Part shown: piece by piece, positions 1 through 14,100 of the stretch
Position numbering within the stretch: the stretch's first letter is position 1
Layout of the letters: each line of letters begins with the position of its first letter
Source of the DNA: Setophaga petechia
Taxonomy: Eukaryota; Chordata; Aves; Passeriformes; Parulidae
Assembly (NCBI GenBank): GCA_024362935.1
Contig: JANCRA010000010.1
Location: 10,346,501 to 10,410,500, forward strand
Direction of reading: 5' to 3'
DNA: 64,000 nucleotides
Position numbers and translations under genes: made by a program
Notes under the pieces: model-generated
Seen by the model: only the letters and a program-made list of their open reading frames with translations
The model's database searches: none
What the model was told of the DNA's origin: nothing

Positions 1-3000
1 GATTTAAACCAGCGTGTTAGCTAGTGGGTTAAGCAGAAATATCCCCCTCACCTAAAAACTGGCACCTAAATAAAAGTGATGCCTCTTCCTAATACTGAAA
101 TTACAGTGCTAGAGAGTTTTAGTTCCAACTTTTGGTGACACAGTCATTGTCATTAGTTAGGGGTTAAGCCATGGCAACTATGAAGGAGGGAAGGCAGTGT
201 TTTCCTTTACTTGGCTTCTTAACGTGTTTCATATTTTTCAACAAGAAATTTTGACTATTTCTGCAATTTTGTGGGTTTTTTTCAGAAGATAATAGAGAAG
301 GAAAAGAAAATACATCAAGATACTGCATATCTGAATGAGAAAATGAGGCTCTATAGCATGAATAGGAACTAAGACAGAGGACAAATTTCATCCTCGTTCT
401 AAACTATGCAAACTCATTTACTTTATATTTACAAGACAGCACTGAAGGAGGTGCTTTCATCCTCTACAATCATAATTTCAACTTACAAATGACCAAAACC
501 TGAGTTAGGGATGGTGAGGCCTCCTTCCATAGTGTATTAGTTACTAACATTGGTGATCCAAGCCTGGTCACCTGTGTTATTTATCACCCTGATAGCAGGC
601 ACTCTCCAATACACGGAGGGAGGAATGGGGAGGGGAAAACTAAAGGAAGTTTAAAAAATTTCACATACCGAAATGTGAAAGCCTGGTTCCTTATTCAAAG
701 CTATATAGATTCAGCTTCTCAGTACCAGTGATTCCTGTTCCAGCCAAGTGAGTTACTCGCACAGTTGAAAGTGACATTTTCTACTAAACTTAGTTTTTTA
801 GATTTCACTGGGATAGCCCATAAGGAAGAATACAACAAAATACTTTTAAAAGACAGATGGACTGACAGATTTTTACATTCCTTTCCTACATCAAAGTAAG
901 TAAAAGTTACAGTTTTAAAACATTCTGCAGCTGTTTAATAAAGAAATGTATTTCACTCCCTCTATACACTCCCTGTGAGCATTCAATTTATTTGTCAGAG
1001 CACAAAAGCCTTGTCATCAGCCATGCACTAACACACATTCATAAACAAAATACCATTGAGGGCAGACTAAAGATGTCATTACCTTTTACTTGGATAAAAA
1101 TTTCTTGACATTCAACTGGAACCAATTAGGTATTTCAGAAATGTTTGTTGTAACTCACTCCCTCCCTCAGCTAACAGCTTTAATAAAGAGACATGTAACA
1201 TTAAAAAAGCAGGTAGGACCCAATGGAGTCATTAGCAAATATTCAGCAAACATTTTAAGAGACACAAGCAATAAAAATTATTTGCAGTATGGCCTAGAGA
1301 CAATGTAATCAAATGCACAACATGCAGGTTATAGCTTTATCCAGGAACCTAGTGAATGATGATCTCTCACCAAAAAAAAAAAAACCTGCAAAAACCCACC
1401 AAGCAGTAGCCTTAGCTTAGTAAGGTGTTTTTTGAACAAGCAATTTTGAACAGCCTCGGCTGCTATGTCCTTATGTGATCCCAGAAAAAAGCCAAGGGCG
1501 GGGTGGGAAGGGGGAAGGAGAGCAGCGGGAGCGGGCACAGCCCCTCACCGAGCCAAGGCTGCCACCTCGTGGGCTTGGGCCGGAGCAGCCCCAGCGCTTT
1601 TCCTTCCCAAGGCAAAATCAAGAGGTTTTTGGTCCCATCCAGGATGAGGAAATGCAATCCATACTTAGTTTTGCAAGACATAATGATTGAACATATGTTT
1701 AAACTTGTATTTGCCTCTGGGGCGTATTTTCTTCAGCTACAAAGCCCATTTCATGTATGCGTGAGGCAAAGTCAGCAGTTGGTGAGTGCACTTAACTTTA
1801 ACCATTTCATCACGTTCTCATCTCTCACTGTTTGTGGGTGTGCTGCAGAGCCTCATGAGTCACCCTCTCCATGTCCTACATCACTGTCCTGGATCTTCAT
1901 CCACTTCCTTTAAGGGACTGCTCCCAGGCTGCAAGGCCCAATGCAAGTGATTCCCTTGTAACAATTTTCAATTCTACTACTCCTTTTATGGGCAGAGGAG
2001 TACTTTAAATAAACTGGGAAAGTTAGGTAAGATAGAAGTGATTTTACATACATACAGTAAATATTTATCTGCTTTATTAAAAGTGGTTGGTGATCATTGT
2101 TATGTTATGCTAACTGTCCTGAATATTTTATGGTCCAAGAAAAGCATTTTCTCTCTTTGTAATAAGACATACTAGAAAGCAACTAATTCAAGGCCTCTTG
2201 CAGATAAGATTAATTTTACCCAGCTATCTGAAATGTTAATCTGTAATTTATAGGGCTTCCTTTTTGCACACACTGTAACCTTGTATTCCCTGAACATGCA
2301 TGTGCCTTTTGTAATCAAACATCTGCAGTTAAACCACACTTGACTAGAGCCAGTTTAATTCAGTCCTTCAGGATGACTCATTTCTACTGATTAAACAAGG
2401 ATATAAGAGAAACGGGGAAAGTTGTGAAACTTGTTTCTCTTCTTACTGTAATTCCAGACACATAATTCTTCCTTCATCAACTGGCAGCTGGCAAAAGCTG
2501 CAACAGAGCCACGATGATTTATTGTCATGAAACCTGACTTCCCACACAGGCTACGAGTCAGCCCGTGCACTTGTCTGTCTGAGCTACCGAAGGCAGCGAC
2601 TCAGCTGCTCCCTCCTGATCCTCACTGGGGAACAAGGGCTGTGTGATTAAAGCCACAGGCATTAAGGTAAGAGCTATGTGGCATCTACTCTGTTCCTTAT
2701 TAAGTGAAGATGAGGATTTTCAGCTGCTCACCATTGCTTTCCTTCTTGCTTTTACCCAGTCATGGGGATGTCAGTTCAAGTATTGTTTTCATCTCAGTTG
2801 ACTCTTATTTCTATTTCACTATTGAACAGATAAACTTTTTTTTTAAAAAAAGTTATTCAAGTACAGGTTATACAATTCTCCAGAATAATTACTTTTTCTA
2901 TACCAAAGAGTTTCCAGACATCTGCACACTTAGATATGACAGTAAGCTGTTCTTTTTCAGTGTATGCCATGATGGAGCTGGGTTTTAAGTTAGTTTAAGC

Positions 3001-4540
3001 AATATCTAAATTCAGTATCTAAGCATGTCTTCCTTCTCACTCTGTGGACTGGCGTTTCAATAGCTTCCCTTCCCCACAAAGTCTCAGATTAGAAAAGAAA
3101 GCTGAAACAAAACCAGTCTGTTACAGTATAAAACAAAAACGAAAAGATGTTACAATGTTTCTGTCCTCAAACTCAGTTTAACCCAAGTCATAAGTACAGA
3201 GTCCGAACGCATTAGAGTCCACATATAACAGCGCTTGTTTGGTTAGTTCTAAGATTTATAGATTTATTTATTCATAACATGGACAGGTTTCAGAGAAATT
3301 TTGTCTAAAAGTGATTAAAACTCTGTTATAGAAATAGCAGAACATTGCATACTTCATAAGGAACATGGCAGAGTATTTGGAGACAGAAATAGAAAGCCAA
3401 GGCACCAAAACTGTCATGAGACACCCAGAACCCAAATTTCAATTATTAGTTTTAAAAGGATTAAATACTTCCTGACTTAATCCTAAGTAACATCATGAAG
3501 GAGTGACTAGCAAGATTTCATCCAGCCTAGAGGAAGCATGTTATAAAATCCACACACAATAACAACTCCTGGAAAATTTCCAATTCTCCTGCACATTTGT
3601 TTTGAAAAACAATGTGCCAGCCAGCTACTTTCACAGAAAGCCTGGATGAATTGACACAGTTCCCACTTGCTCCCTAATCTTTAGTTCCTGTCTCACAATT
3701 TTCAACATTAAGACACTGAGAATCTGCCAAATCAGGAGCTTCTACAATTTCAAGGCTCTCAAGCCTCAATTGTTCAACACTTGCACATCAGCTCAGGGAG
3801 CTGATATTGTTGATGTTATGACCATCCACCAAGTTCCTTCACCTTCCTCCTTATCCAGAGCAGCTTAATTTGGTTTGCACATGAACTGTGCCACAACAGC
3901 CTGCAGTTATCAGACACTCACAGCAGCCACACTTCTGCTACTACCAGCATTCTTCTGCTGCTGCAATCTTGTTTATGTATGTTGGGAGGGGGGAAAAGCA
4001 ACAGAATCAAGTGAAGCATTGCAAGTTTGAGAATTCAATTCTTTTTTCATCAGGTGGATGCACCAAACTATGCAGATGCAAAGCACTGATACACCAGAAT
4101 GGCAGACTTGGTAAATGGCTGTACAAGGTAACTGGGGTTCAGTCAATTATTTACTCTCCCCTCTGTTTCTAGGGGCCCTTATGCAACATCAAAGCCTTTT
4201 ATATGCATCCTAAATGATGTTCAAATGATAGATAAGGTCTTGCTCAGGGCTTTTCTCAGTGGATGCTTTTGACTTAATTGAATATATTATCCTGTCACTG
4301 TATACTTTTAACAACAGACATTTCTAATCTTCCTATGACTAACACCAGTCCTTACCAATACTCATATTTTCATGGAAAGAACTCCATCAGAATGTAAATA
4401 AGTTCCAAGAATCAGACAATGAATAAACAGCAATAAAAGAACAATGCAGCAAGGCAGTGCACCATTGCACTTTATTAGGCTGAGAAAAATAATGCTCATT
4501 CAACTGTAGTATTCACAGAAGCTCAGAATAAAAAAATAGT
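1..4540. other. Non-coding sequence, nothing recognised
   Basis: AT-rich DNA with short random frames only. A poly-A run of about 14 bases near 1371-1384 precedes a mildly GC-rich patch at 1490-1620. If the 17 kb island is the ARHGEF3 promoter, this would be its first intron (inference). Confidence 0.6.
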
Positions 4541-4559
4541 ATTTTAGAAACCTAACCAG

Positions 4560-5190
4560 ACATGCACTGCTATTGATAAAGTCCTCCCTGGGCCTCCTTA
4601 TCTCCAGGTTAAACAGTCTCAACTCCCTCAGCTGCTCCTCATCACACTTGTGCTCCAGCCCCTTCCCCAGCTCCCCTGCCCTTCTCTGGACACACTCCAG
4701 CCCCTCAATGTCTTTGTGTAGTGAGGGGCCCAAAGCTGAACCCAGGATTTGAGCTGTGGCCTCAGCAGTGCCCAGTACAGGGGGACAATCACTGGCCACA
4801 GTGTCACTGATACAGCCAGGCTGCCACTGGCCTTCTTGGCCACCTGGGCTGATGTTCAGCTGCTGTCAACCAACATCCCCAGATCCTTTCCTGCCAGGCA
4901 GCTTTCCAGCCACTCTGCTCCCAGCTGGAGATGCAGGGGGTTGTTGTGTGTGACCCAAAGGTAGGACCCATCTTGACCTTGTTGAACCTCACACCACTGG
5001 CCTTGGCCCATGGGTCCAGCCTGTCCAGAACCCTCTGCAGAGCCCTGCTACCCTCCAGCAGATCAGCACTCCCATCCAGCTTGGGGTGCAACCTGCAAAC
5101 TTACTGAGAGTGCCCTCCATCCCCTCATGCAGATCACTGATAAAGATATTAACCAGAACTGTCCCCAGCTCAATACCACAAGCAGGATAT
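4560..5190 (-). mobile_element. CR1 LINE fragment, C-terminal reverse transcriptase part
   Basis: On the minus strand, broken frames spell the characteristic end of CR1 ORF2. In order they include [20 protein letters not shown], then VAKKASG-like AKKASG, then IVPLYWALLRPQLK, then QLWAPHY, then LECVQRRAGELGKGLEHK and RELRLFNLE. Frame changes between segments show it is decayed. CR1 is the main avian non-LTR retrotransposon, and the 5' part is missing, as is typical of 5'-truncated insertion. Confidence 0.9.
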
Positions 5191-5199
5191 AAAAATCAG

Positions 5200-8100
5200 C
5201 AGAAGACTTCAAATGAAAAAAGTGTTTGTGTCAACCTCCCACCCCTCAGAAGATTTGTGAGTCAGGAAGGAAGCACACAGTTCTCCATCATCCTGTCCTT
5301 TTATCCCAAGATTTTTTGAGAATGTTCCAGAAGAAATGTTTAAAAGAAGCTACTTTCAGGTATTATTATGCTGTTAGTTTAATATTACATTAAAACCAAA
5401 GCAAAAAAAAAACAAAAAAAAACCCCATTATTTGATTTCCTGACAGCATGCAACAGGAAACAGAACATTCATTTGCTAATATTTCTTTAATTCTTTAGCT
5501 TTTCAAGAGTATTTCTCAGACAACAAAAACAACATAAGGTAGGTTTTTGTTCATATGGGTGTCATGCTTCCTGTCATGAATTTACTGGTTGTTTGCCACA
5601 TGGTAAATAAATAATGCAAAAAATCCCTAGCAAATAACAGCAAGTAAAAACCAGCAGGCTCTCAAGAAAAAGCTCTTTAACCCAGGTGGAATAGTCTCAA
5701 AGCCTTTTCAACACCCTGCTCCCTTCATGGAAACAAAGCAGGTGTTAGAAATTGCAGGGTCTGTGGCAATTTTCACCAAAAAAATTGTTATGAAGTGTAA
5801 GCACTTCTCCATGTCCACCCTTTAACATTGCAATTGCTTTTTTCCTCCAGCACAGAGTCAATTTCTCTCTATACACAAAGTAGAAACTATTGGCTTTGTA
5901 ATGTCTCCCAGGACAGGAATGTCAGGAGCCTGAGAGCACTGAAGGTCCTGGTACCAGCATGGCCCAGCACCCCAGCAGCACTGGGAGATTAAAACATTTG
6001 CCATATGTGAAAGATTCCCTGAGCACAACTGCTGCACTGCTGAAATGAGCTGGAGTTTTTCCACAGCCCATCCCCCGTGACACCCCGTATCATGTCATCT
6101 GCTGAAACCTCAAAAGCAAAATAAAAAATTTCCCTTTTTTCTTCTCTGCTGTTAAATAATGCAGACTTAATGTATCAGTTAAAACAAACAATTATTTTAC
6201 CTAATTTTCAAACTACATCTCCCAATATTGCTGCCTACTAACCTCTTAGAAAATTATTATGCTTACCAAATTTTTTCTTGTTCCATTCCTCCTCTGGCAC
6301 ACTGGTTTATTACAGCAGGACTACTCATGGTAAGAGCTGAGTTTTCAGAATTCATTTTTTTTCTACAAAAGAACAATAACAAGAAAAAATGGCTATTTAA
6401 GTAAAGACTGTGGTTACTAATTAAGTAGAAAATGGAAACTTTAAGACAAGAACTTTTAAAAACCAAATACAGTATGTTTTACTCATTTTAGTAAATGTCC
6501 TACATCAATGGCATTAATTGGATGAATACACTGAGAAGGATTTGGCAGTTTTATGGACTCGCTAGTTGTGCCAAATCCAACACTGATTGTCTTCTGTTTA
6601 CTTTTCTGAGCACATGCCAAGAGAGTTGATGTCAGCAAGGCTGTAACAGGGCTGAGCCCCACGGCAGCTCTGCTAATGCAGAGCAGCAGCCACAGCCAGC
6701 ACTGCTGGGGAATGATCCACACACACGGGGGAGAAAACTTCCATCTCTAACATGTAGAGATTTACAGAAGCTTTTCAGCATATTTTAATAACTTAAGATG
6801 ACACTTTGCCACTTTTCAGAAAATAACCATTCATGGCTGAAGTCCCTCTCTAAAACAGCACAGACATATTCCTGTTGCAATTGCAATTCCCAAGTTACAC
6901 CACCTACAAAAGGTCTGTATGGTCAAATAAGTTTCCAGTAAATGACTTGCATAGCAAGAACAAATGAAGACTACATAATGCAAGTTAATTCCACCATGAA
7001 ACAGTAATCATTTTTAATAACAGGATCCACAATGTTAATCTGAAACTTGTGAGTCCTATAGCTTCCCTACCCACTCCCACCTTCTTTTAAGGGGGGGAGG
7101 ATATTTTTAGTTATCAGTCATCTTATTCACTTGATTTGACACCTACTTTGTATTATGATCAGCACAAGACCAAACTGATTAGCAGACATCAGGCTCAACT
7201 GTATATGAATTAAAACCTACTGGTATATAACCAGAAAATAAACTGTGCTTGTCAAGATCATAATCCCTTACTTTTTTCAAGTAGGTACAAAGAACCATTA
7301 AAAAGCTGGTTTAACCTGTGTGAAACCTGGGTCAAAATCTGACTTGACAGATTTCAGAGACAGCATGACAAGCTGAGCACAGGGCACACATCCCATCAGT
7401 GGCAGTAGAGAAGGCAAACCTGCACAAACTGAATGCTCTGGAGAAAATGCCCATCCTGGTTTCAAAAGTCTGCCCATGCAGGAGTGGATAAACAGCCCTG
7501 GCAAAGCCCCTCTGTGAGGGCAGGAACAGAGACTCAGCCATCTAACCTCTTTTTGGATCAGTACTTGATCTCAAATTTACTCTTGATTCTCAAGTATATC
7601 ATTTTAGAAGAAATTAAGAGAAAACAAACAAAAATCCCACAAAGAAAAAAAAATCAGCAACACAAAAGCCCCATCAAACAAATCCACACAAAAAACCCTT
7701 TCTTTCTAAAAGTGGCTCAAGCAGCAACACATGTTGAAAACAGAATTACCTGCCTCTCTAGTCTATAATAGCATAGGAAGAAAAGAGTTTTTCTTAAATA
7801 CATGTTAAAGCAATATTGGAAGAGTCCATACTTAGCATCTTCTGCAGAGTTCCCCTTTCTGAGGCAGCAATTTCCTCACCTGAGGAAAGCCTAGATTCTT
7901 CAATGATCACACAAGTTATGGCAGCAAGAGTTTCACCTCCTCTTGCAGGCACCTGGACCAGTAAGATCAAAAGTCTAGGGCACAGTTACAAGGAGTCCAT
8001 CAACTCTGAGTTGGAAGGTCAAAGATTCAGATTACAAAACCACAAAGGTTGCCATTCCAGAAAAAAAGGTACAACTTCCACTGTTTTCTAGTGAGCTGGT

Positions 8101-11100
8101 ACTAGAGCAGTACTAGCTCAGCACTCTCCTCCCCACCCTTGGAAATATCCAAGCCCATACTCCACACCTATCTCTGCACTGAGGCTTCCACACTCAAACT
8201 GCAGCAAAAGCAGAGGCCAGAGGTGATAAAAGTTATGTTTAAAGTATTAAGTTATTCTTTTCCATGAACAATTGATGAAAATGTTGACATAAATCTAACA
8301 GAAAATAAATTCAATATGGCATTAACCTAATTTATGTTCTGAGATGCTCTCCAAAAGAAAACCACGTGAAGTAATAGAGAAAGGAACACATCTTGTCAAA
8401 GTCCCCACGTTCCCAGGCTGACAGCTGAGAGCAGCAGCAGCACACTGTGCACCTTGAGTGACTCCTGTCTGTGTCAGCTGCCCACATCAGCCTGTTCCAA
8501 AGCACACTCCCTGCTTCTGTCTGTGGAGATGGAGGCACTGCAGGGCTTGGAGCCCACCCCGGGGCTGCCCCCAGCAGCTGTGCCCAGCCACACCTGGCAG
8601 CAGGGACAGCAGGGACTGGGACAAGCTTTGGGGACACACGTGTCACACCATTCCTCCCAACAGCCTGCACAGGTCCTTTTCACTCTCTGCCAGGAGCAAC
8701 AGATAATTAAACAGCTGATCCTCACAATACTGACAAGTTTTATGGCCTTGTCAAAACACCCATGGTTTTTTAGTTTCTAAATGGCAAACAGAAAATTGCT
8801 ATCTGTCAACACTTTACAAAGCCAGGGATACCAAGTGTTACCACTACTTCTCTTACTTGAAAGTAATTTCAGAGGAATATTCTCAGCCTGTAGAGTCCCT
8901 CCTTACTCATGCACCACAGAGCTCCCTTAAGAACCTTTCTTAAATTTTTTTAATAAAAAAATATTTAAATGTGTACAAGGGGAATATATTTTTTCAAGCA
9001 TTAAGAATATTTTATGGACATATATCCAATGAACACATACTGCTTCAGTAGGTCTAAAAAAAACTGAAATTTTTTTTGTGAAAAGAAAACTGTAAGGCTT
9101 ATACCCTAAAAAATATTGTTCATATTCAAAGTGAGCCACACAAAATGAAAGCTAAAGCTAGCAAAGGCAAATTTTGTATATGTTTAAAAACATATATATG
9201 CATAGAATACTACCACTATCCTCAGAAATCAGCCTGCAGTAACAAAAACATATTAGAAAATTAAATGCAACTCAAGAAGTAAAAGAACAATGTTCAGGAA
9301 AAAATACACTGTTCACAGGTGCCTCTCTCTGTATCACCATCCAACTCCTGTTTGGACTTGAACTCTACAGCACAGGCAAGGTTCATGATGAAACTTGAAG
9401 GAGGAAAATAAATCCATCATCTTCCCCCCTAATAACTTGAAGCCAGATGCTAAGACAAGTCAATGAATATTAATTTAGGAGAGTGCTCAGACACATTCTG
9501 TTCCTCAGCCTCTGCACACTGAACCTTGCCTGTTCAGATAAGGGGCACACTCTTGGATTAGGTGCTGTCCTGGAGATCAGGCTGTGCTGTAACAGCAGGA
9601 AATGGGCAAAACACAACAAACACACAGCAAAACAAAGCCAGAGAGTTTATTTATAGCAACTAAGTTTATCACTACTCTCTGTCTTACTGAGGAAACTTGA
9701 AGAAACATCCTTGCTGGTTTTGATGAGACATCTGAAATTCAGGATACTTTGCCTTCTATGACCAAGTACAGGTTGCCTAACACTGGAGTCCCCAGAGGGA
9801 AACATGAACCCTAAAATTCTCTTATGTTATCTCTTCTATGCTTCCATTAAAAGTATTAACTCTGTTTTATACTCTAAATTCTGTTTAGAGTATTATCTCT
9901 GTGCAGCCTAATCAGCCCACCTGCCTTAGAGCAGATTCTTACACCACACAGTGCCAGAGCAAAGCCCAGCAGTGGTAAGCCACTAGCTCAAACACTGACA
10001 AGTGTGTTATATTTAAGTATATTTTATTTGTTTGTATTTAATTTTGGGACTTCTGCAATTACCCTTAAGGGGACAAAAGCAAAGCTGGGGGAAGGGCTGC
10101 AGTGTAGCACAGCCCTGAAGCCCCTGAACACCTGCACAGAGCAGCACTGCAGGACCTCCTCAACAGAACAACACGAGAAGGTTCAAGAGAGGCACTGAAG
10201 CCACAACACCCCACAGGCTCAAACCTGACTTAGATCTGGACAAATGGGGTAAGTATTAGCCAATCTTGCTAAAACTGATTCGCTATACAAAGCCCATTTT
10301 CTCCTCCACCTTTCTTTTCCCCTTCCCCTTGTGTTACTAAGCATAGATACACTTTGATCCTCAGGCTAAAAATATTTTTTGCCTTTCCCTCCACGCCCTA
10401 TTTGTATCTCTAGACAAGATATTCACAGTAGCCCTAGTTAAAAAATAACATATCATTCAACAGCTGTTCACTACAGTTAAAGCAAAAATAATTACTATCT
10501 TCTGATGAAACATGTTCCCACAGTTCCTCAGCCTCACTAAAATGCTTTGCATTGTTGAAACAGTATCTTGTTATACTTAGCTGATAGGGAAACCATGAGG
10601 AAAACAAATCTTTTCTGAACTCTAAGAAGCCTCAACGCAGAAACTATTATTCTTTTTAATGAAAAAGAAGGCAGTAGCAGCACTATGTAATGGGCAAAAA
10701 TGAGCATCTACTACAAGGAAAAAGATGCATTACCCAAACTCGCTCTCTGAAGCAAATGTCTCTGTACTCACACTGCCTGAAGAGCTGCTTACCTGTTACA
10801 GGCTTGGTGTGACATCTCACCAACTGCCTGAAATCTGCTGTTTCTAGTGAATGACCACATTTACCCTTGCACTGCTTTGTGAAAAGCCACCCTTCCACCT
10901 TTCCCCACCCAAAGTCAGCAAACACGAGTATCTCCCATCTCGAAAGCACTCAGCCAGCTGCCGCCTTAGGCAAACAGTTTGCTAAAGGCACATTTGAACT
11001 TTAAACTAAACTTCACTATTTAACTGCATAACAACAAATTCTAAAAACAATATTTTCTTCACATTGTTTTCCTAAGACTCTCAGATACGGGAGCTGCAAA

Positions 11101-14100
11101 ACATTTTTATGCCACTACAGCAACACTTCAGTGAAACCAAGTGAAAACTCAAGAAGCTCTTGAATATTTCAAAGCAGCAGCCAGTGCTGAGAATTCCACT
11201 TTGTGTGAGCACTTCAATCAAGTCATCCATGCAGCATACCATAAACTTGGTTCCACACACAGCATGGTTATTTCAAGTTTTGACCTCAATGAACACATCT
11301 GGCTTGTTATTACTTACTCTACTGGAGTCTAAAAATGCACCTGATGTTCTAAAGAATGATGTTTTAAAGCATCTTTTCAAATACCTATTTTTGAGAGTTT
11401 TTATCCCTTTTCTGAAGGCATCCTAGTAAAAATATATGCCTTCTGTCTTCTTCAGAAGTGCAGTTAAATTTTATACAGGTACTTTATAGAAGCATATATA
11501 CAAAGACATTTGGAGGCAGCACCTCAGAGAACCACAGATGCTGCACATTTTGGTGAATCTGCCAGAGCTCTTCGAGGTGACAGAGAAGCAGCTTTGAAGT
11601 GATGGAATGGTCCTGCTTCACAACAGGTGTTGAGTTTGGCTCCCTCTCCCATAGACACACAGTTGCTATAGACAGCAAGATAGTCCATCCAGCATATAGG
11701 AAAGACAATATTTAATTTTGAGAGAGATAAATGTTGTACTTATTCTCAGCACAAAGTACATTAAAAAGCAAAAGACAACTATTAAATAATTAAATAAGTA
11801 AAAGTTCAATCCAGGCTGAAGCCAGAGCACTGACATGAAAGAGTACTTCATGCTGGAGAAATACAGCCCAACATGAGACAACATTATCAATAGATCCAGT
11901 CCTTGGGCCAAAGAGCCTTAGCTCTTTTCCCTTAAAAATACCAAAATTAATGGAAGGCAACCAATAACATTGTAATCCAGCTAACATTAGCATCAATGAA
12001 AGCCCTGGTGAAGTTTCTCAGCATCAGAGAGGACAGGGTTGCATCTCAGACAGCTTTCAGAACCATCATAATAAAGAACACGAAATAATTGAGAATGCTG
12101 GTTTAGTCTGTCTTGCACTTGAGCACATTAAATAATACTGTCCATCACCACCAGGAATAGAGGAGCAAGGACTCATCCTCACTCTCCAACCTGCACTTAC
12201 CAGTGGTTTCAAGTCAAACCCCAGCAGTGCAGGGCACAGTAGGGAATGTTTGGGAGCTGGGTTGTCACTTTGAGGCACAGTAGTTGATTGCCATGCCAAT
12301 TTTAAAAAAATTAAGGCTTCAGTACTCTTGTATCTTAAAACATGCAACCAAACCTCTCATCTGATTAGGACAAAATTGAACATTGTAAAACACTTGCAAA
12401 GACAAAGCATTTTAAAGACAAAGTTTAAAATGCAGAAGGATACACACACAAAATGAAATTTACTGTTTAAGCAGCATACAGAGAACACCAAGTACTATAC
12501 TCTATTCACCAAGCACAGGTATCAATAATTTTTTTGTCATTGATGTTGAAATTACATACTTGTCCTACAACAAATCTGTTTCTCTCTTGACTAAAAGATC
12601 CAGATGTTCCTATTTCAAGTCTCTGGCTTCAGCACCAGGCAGCAACCAAAACAACCCATCCCTTCTATCAGCATGCAGGGAGACTTCTCCAGCACTGCCC
12701 ATTGCTCTTCCCTTTCCCCCTCTCCAAGGTTTTATTTCTTTGCAGCAAAGCAAGCAAACAAAACACATCAGGAGGATAATGCAGCTTCCACTGGAGACTT
12801 AATGCCAGCCTTTGGGCAGTTTCCCATGCAAAAGGTTATCTGACTTTATCATAAACTATGATTTCAAATGCAAATACAGCTACTTTTAAGCTAAACATAT
12901 TGCATTGTGTTTTGCAGTTGACACTAAGCAGGAAAACAATGTTGAGAGGTCCTTTCCAAAGAATATGAGTATTTATGTTCTCAATTTAGTGACTCATACA
13001 ACAAGCAATTTGAGATTTATTTAACTCTATCCTCCTCAAACTTCTGTATTTGAAAGCAAACACTAAGTTTCTATTCAAAAGCTGTAACAACAAAACACAA
13101 AGATTTTTTTTCTATGTTTTTTTTAAATCTAGATTTTATCTAGAGGAAAACTACTTCCAGAAGTATCTTTTTTGCTGTTTCTGTGAAGAATATTAAAAGG
13201 ACTGTACAAAGCTAAGTCAATTAAGGAACAACTTACTAAACAAAAAAAAAGGCATTTTCTGAAACTAGCACTGAAATTAAACCTTTTTCATGGTAAAGGC
13301 AGACTCAGAAAAACAGAAGAAAAATGAGATACAGCATGCATACCCACTATAAAGTTAACCATTGTCCCTTCTCTTCATATTCTTCTCATCCTTTCAGCAT
13401 ATTCCTGCTCCCCTCAACAAAAATACATTAAGAACAAAGTAAAACCAAGAGAAATATCACCACATTTCTCCCTTTATCAGAATCGTCACTACCAGGAAAC
13501 AGCAGCAGGTTAAAATTTTATCTGCCTGGAAGGGTATCATATTTTCTGCCTAAAATTAAAATGATGATGCTTTTAGCCTACCATCTTATAATCATTATTT
13601 TATTCAGGATTGTTGCAGAGTTCAATACAATTCAAGTTTGTCAAGTTTGCCTTGCATTTATACTCTTGGTTATTCAATACATAGAAGGGCAGACAGATTT
13701 GTATTGCCCTAAAACTGAATTTTTACAGCTTTTCACCTGCAATTCCTAAGCACAGTCAGAATCCAAACCTACAAGGGAAAGTTTTTAGAACCCAAGCCTT
13801 CATGGGAAAGCTTGCAAGACCACCCATCCACACCACAATCAACTCACTGGAGTGAGCTTTTTCCTTGACTATTAATTACTTATATCTGTGGAGCATCAAG
13901 CAATGTTAACTTTGACAGCACCTACTTCTGTAAGCAAAGCATTTCACTTAAAAACCTCCCTGTCCTCAGGGATGGCAGGCCTGGGACACCTCATCACTGC
14001 ACGTGTCCACACAAACCTGCTGCTGCTGCAATTCCTGCCTGCCTTTTTTAACCTCTCCCAAGTAAAGGCCATACACGAGCAGAAGGAGTCAGTCACCCCA

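Noticed and set aside
1503..1913. 136-codon plus-strand frame with mildly GC-rich start
   Set aside because: Overlapping frames of similar length occur in all phases and on both strands, without domain, splice or start evidence.
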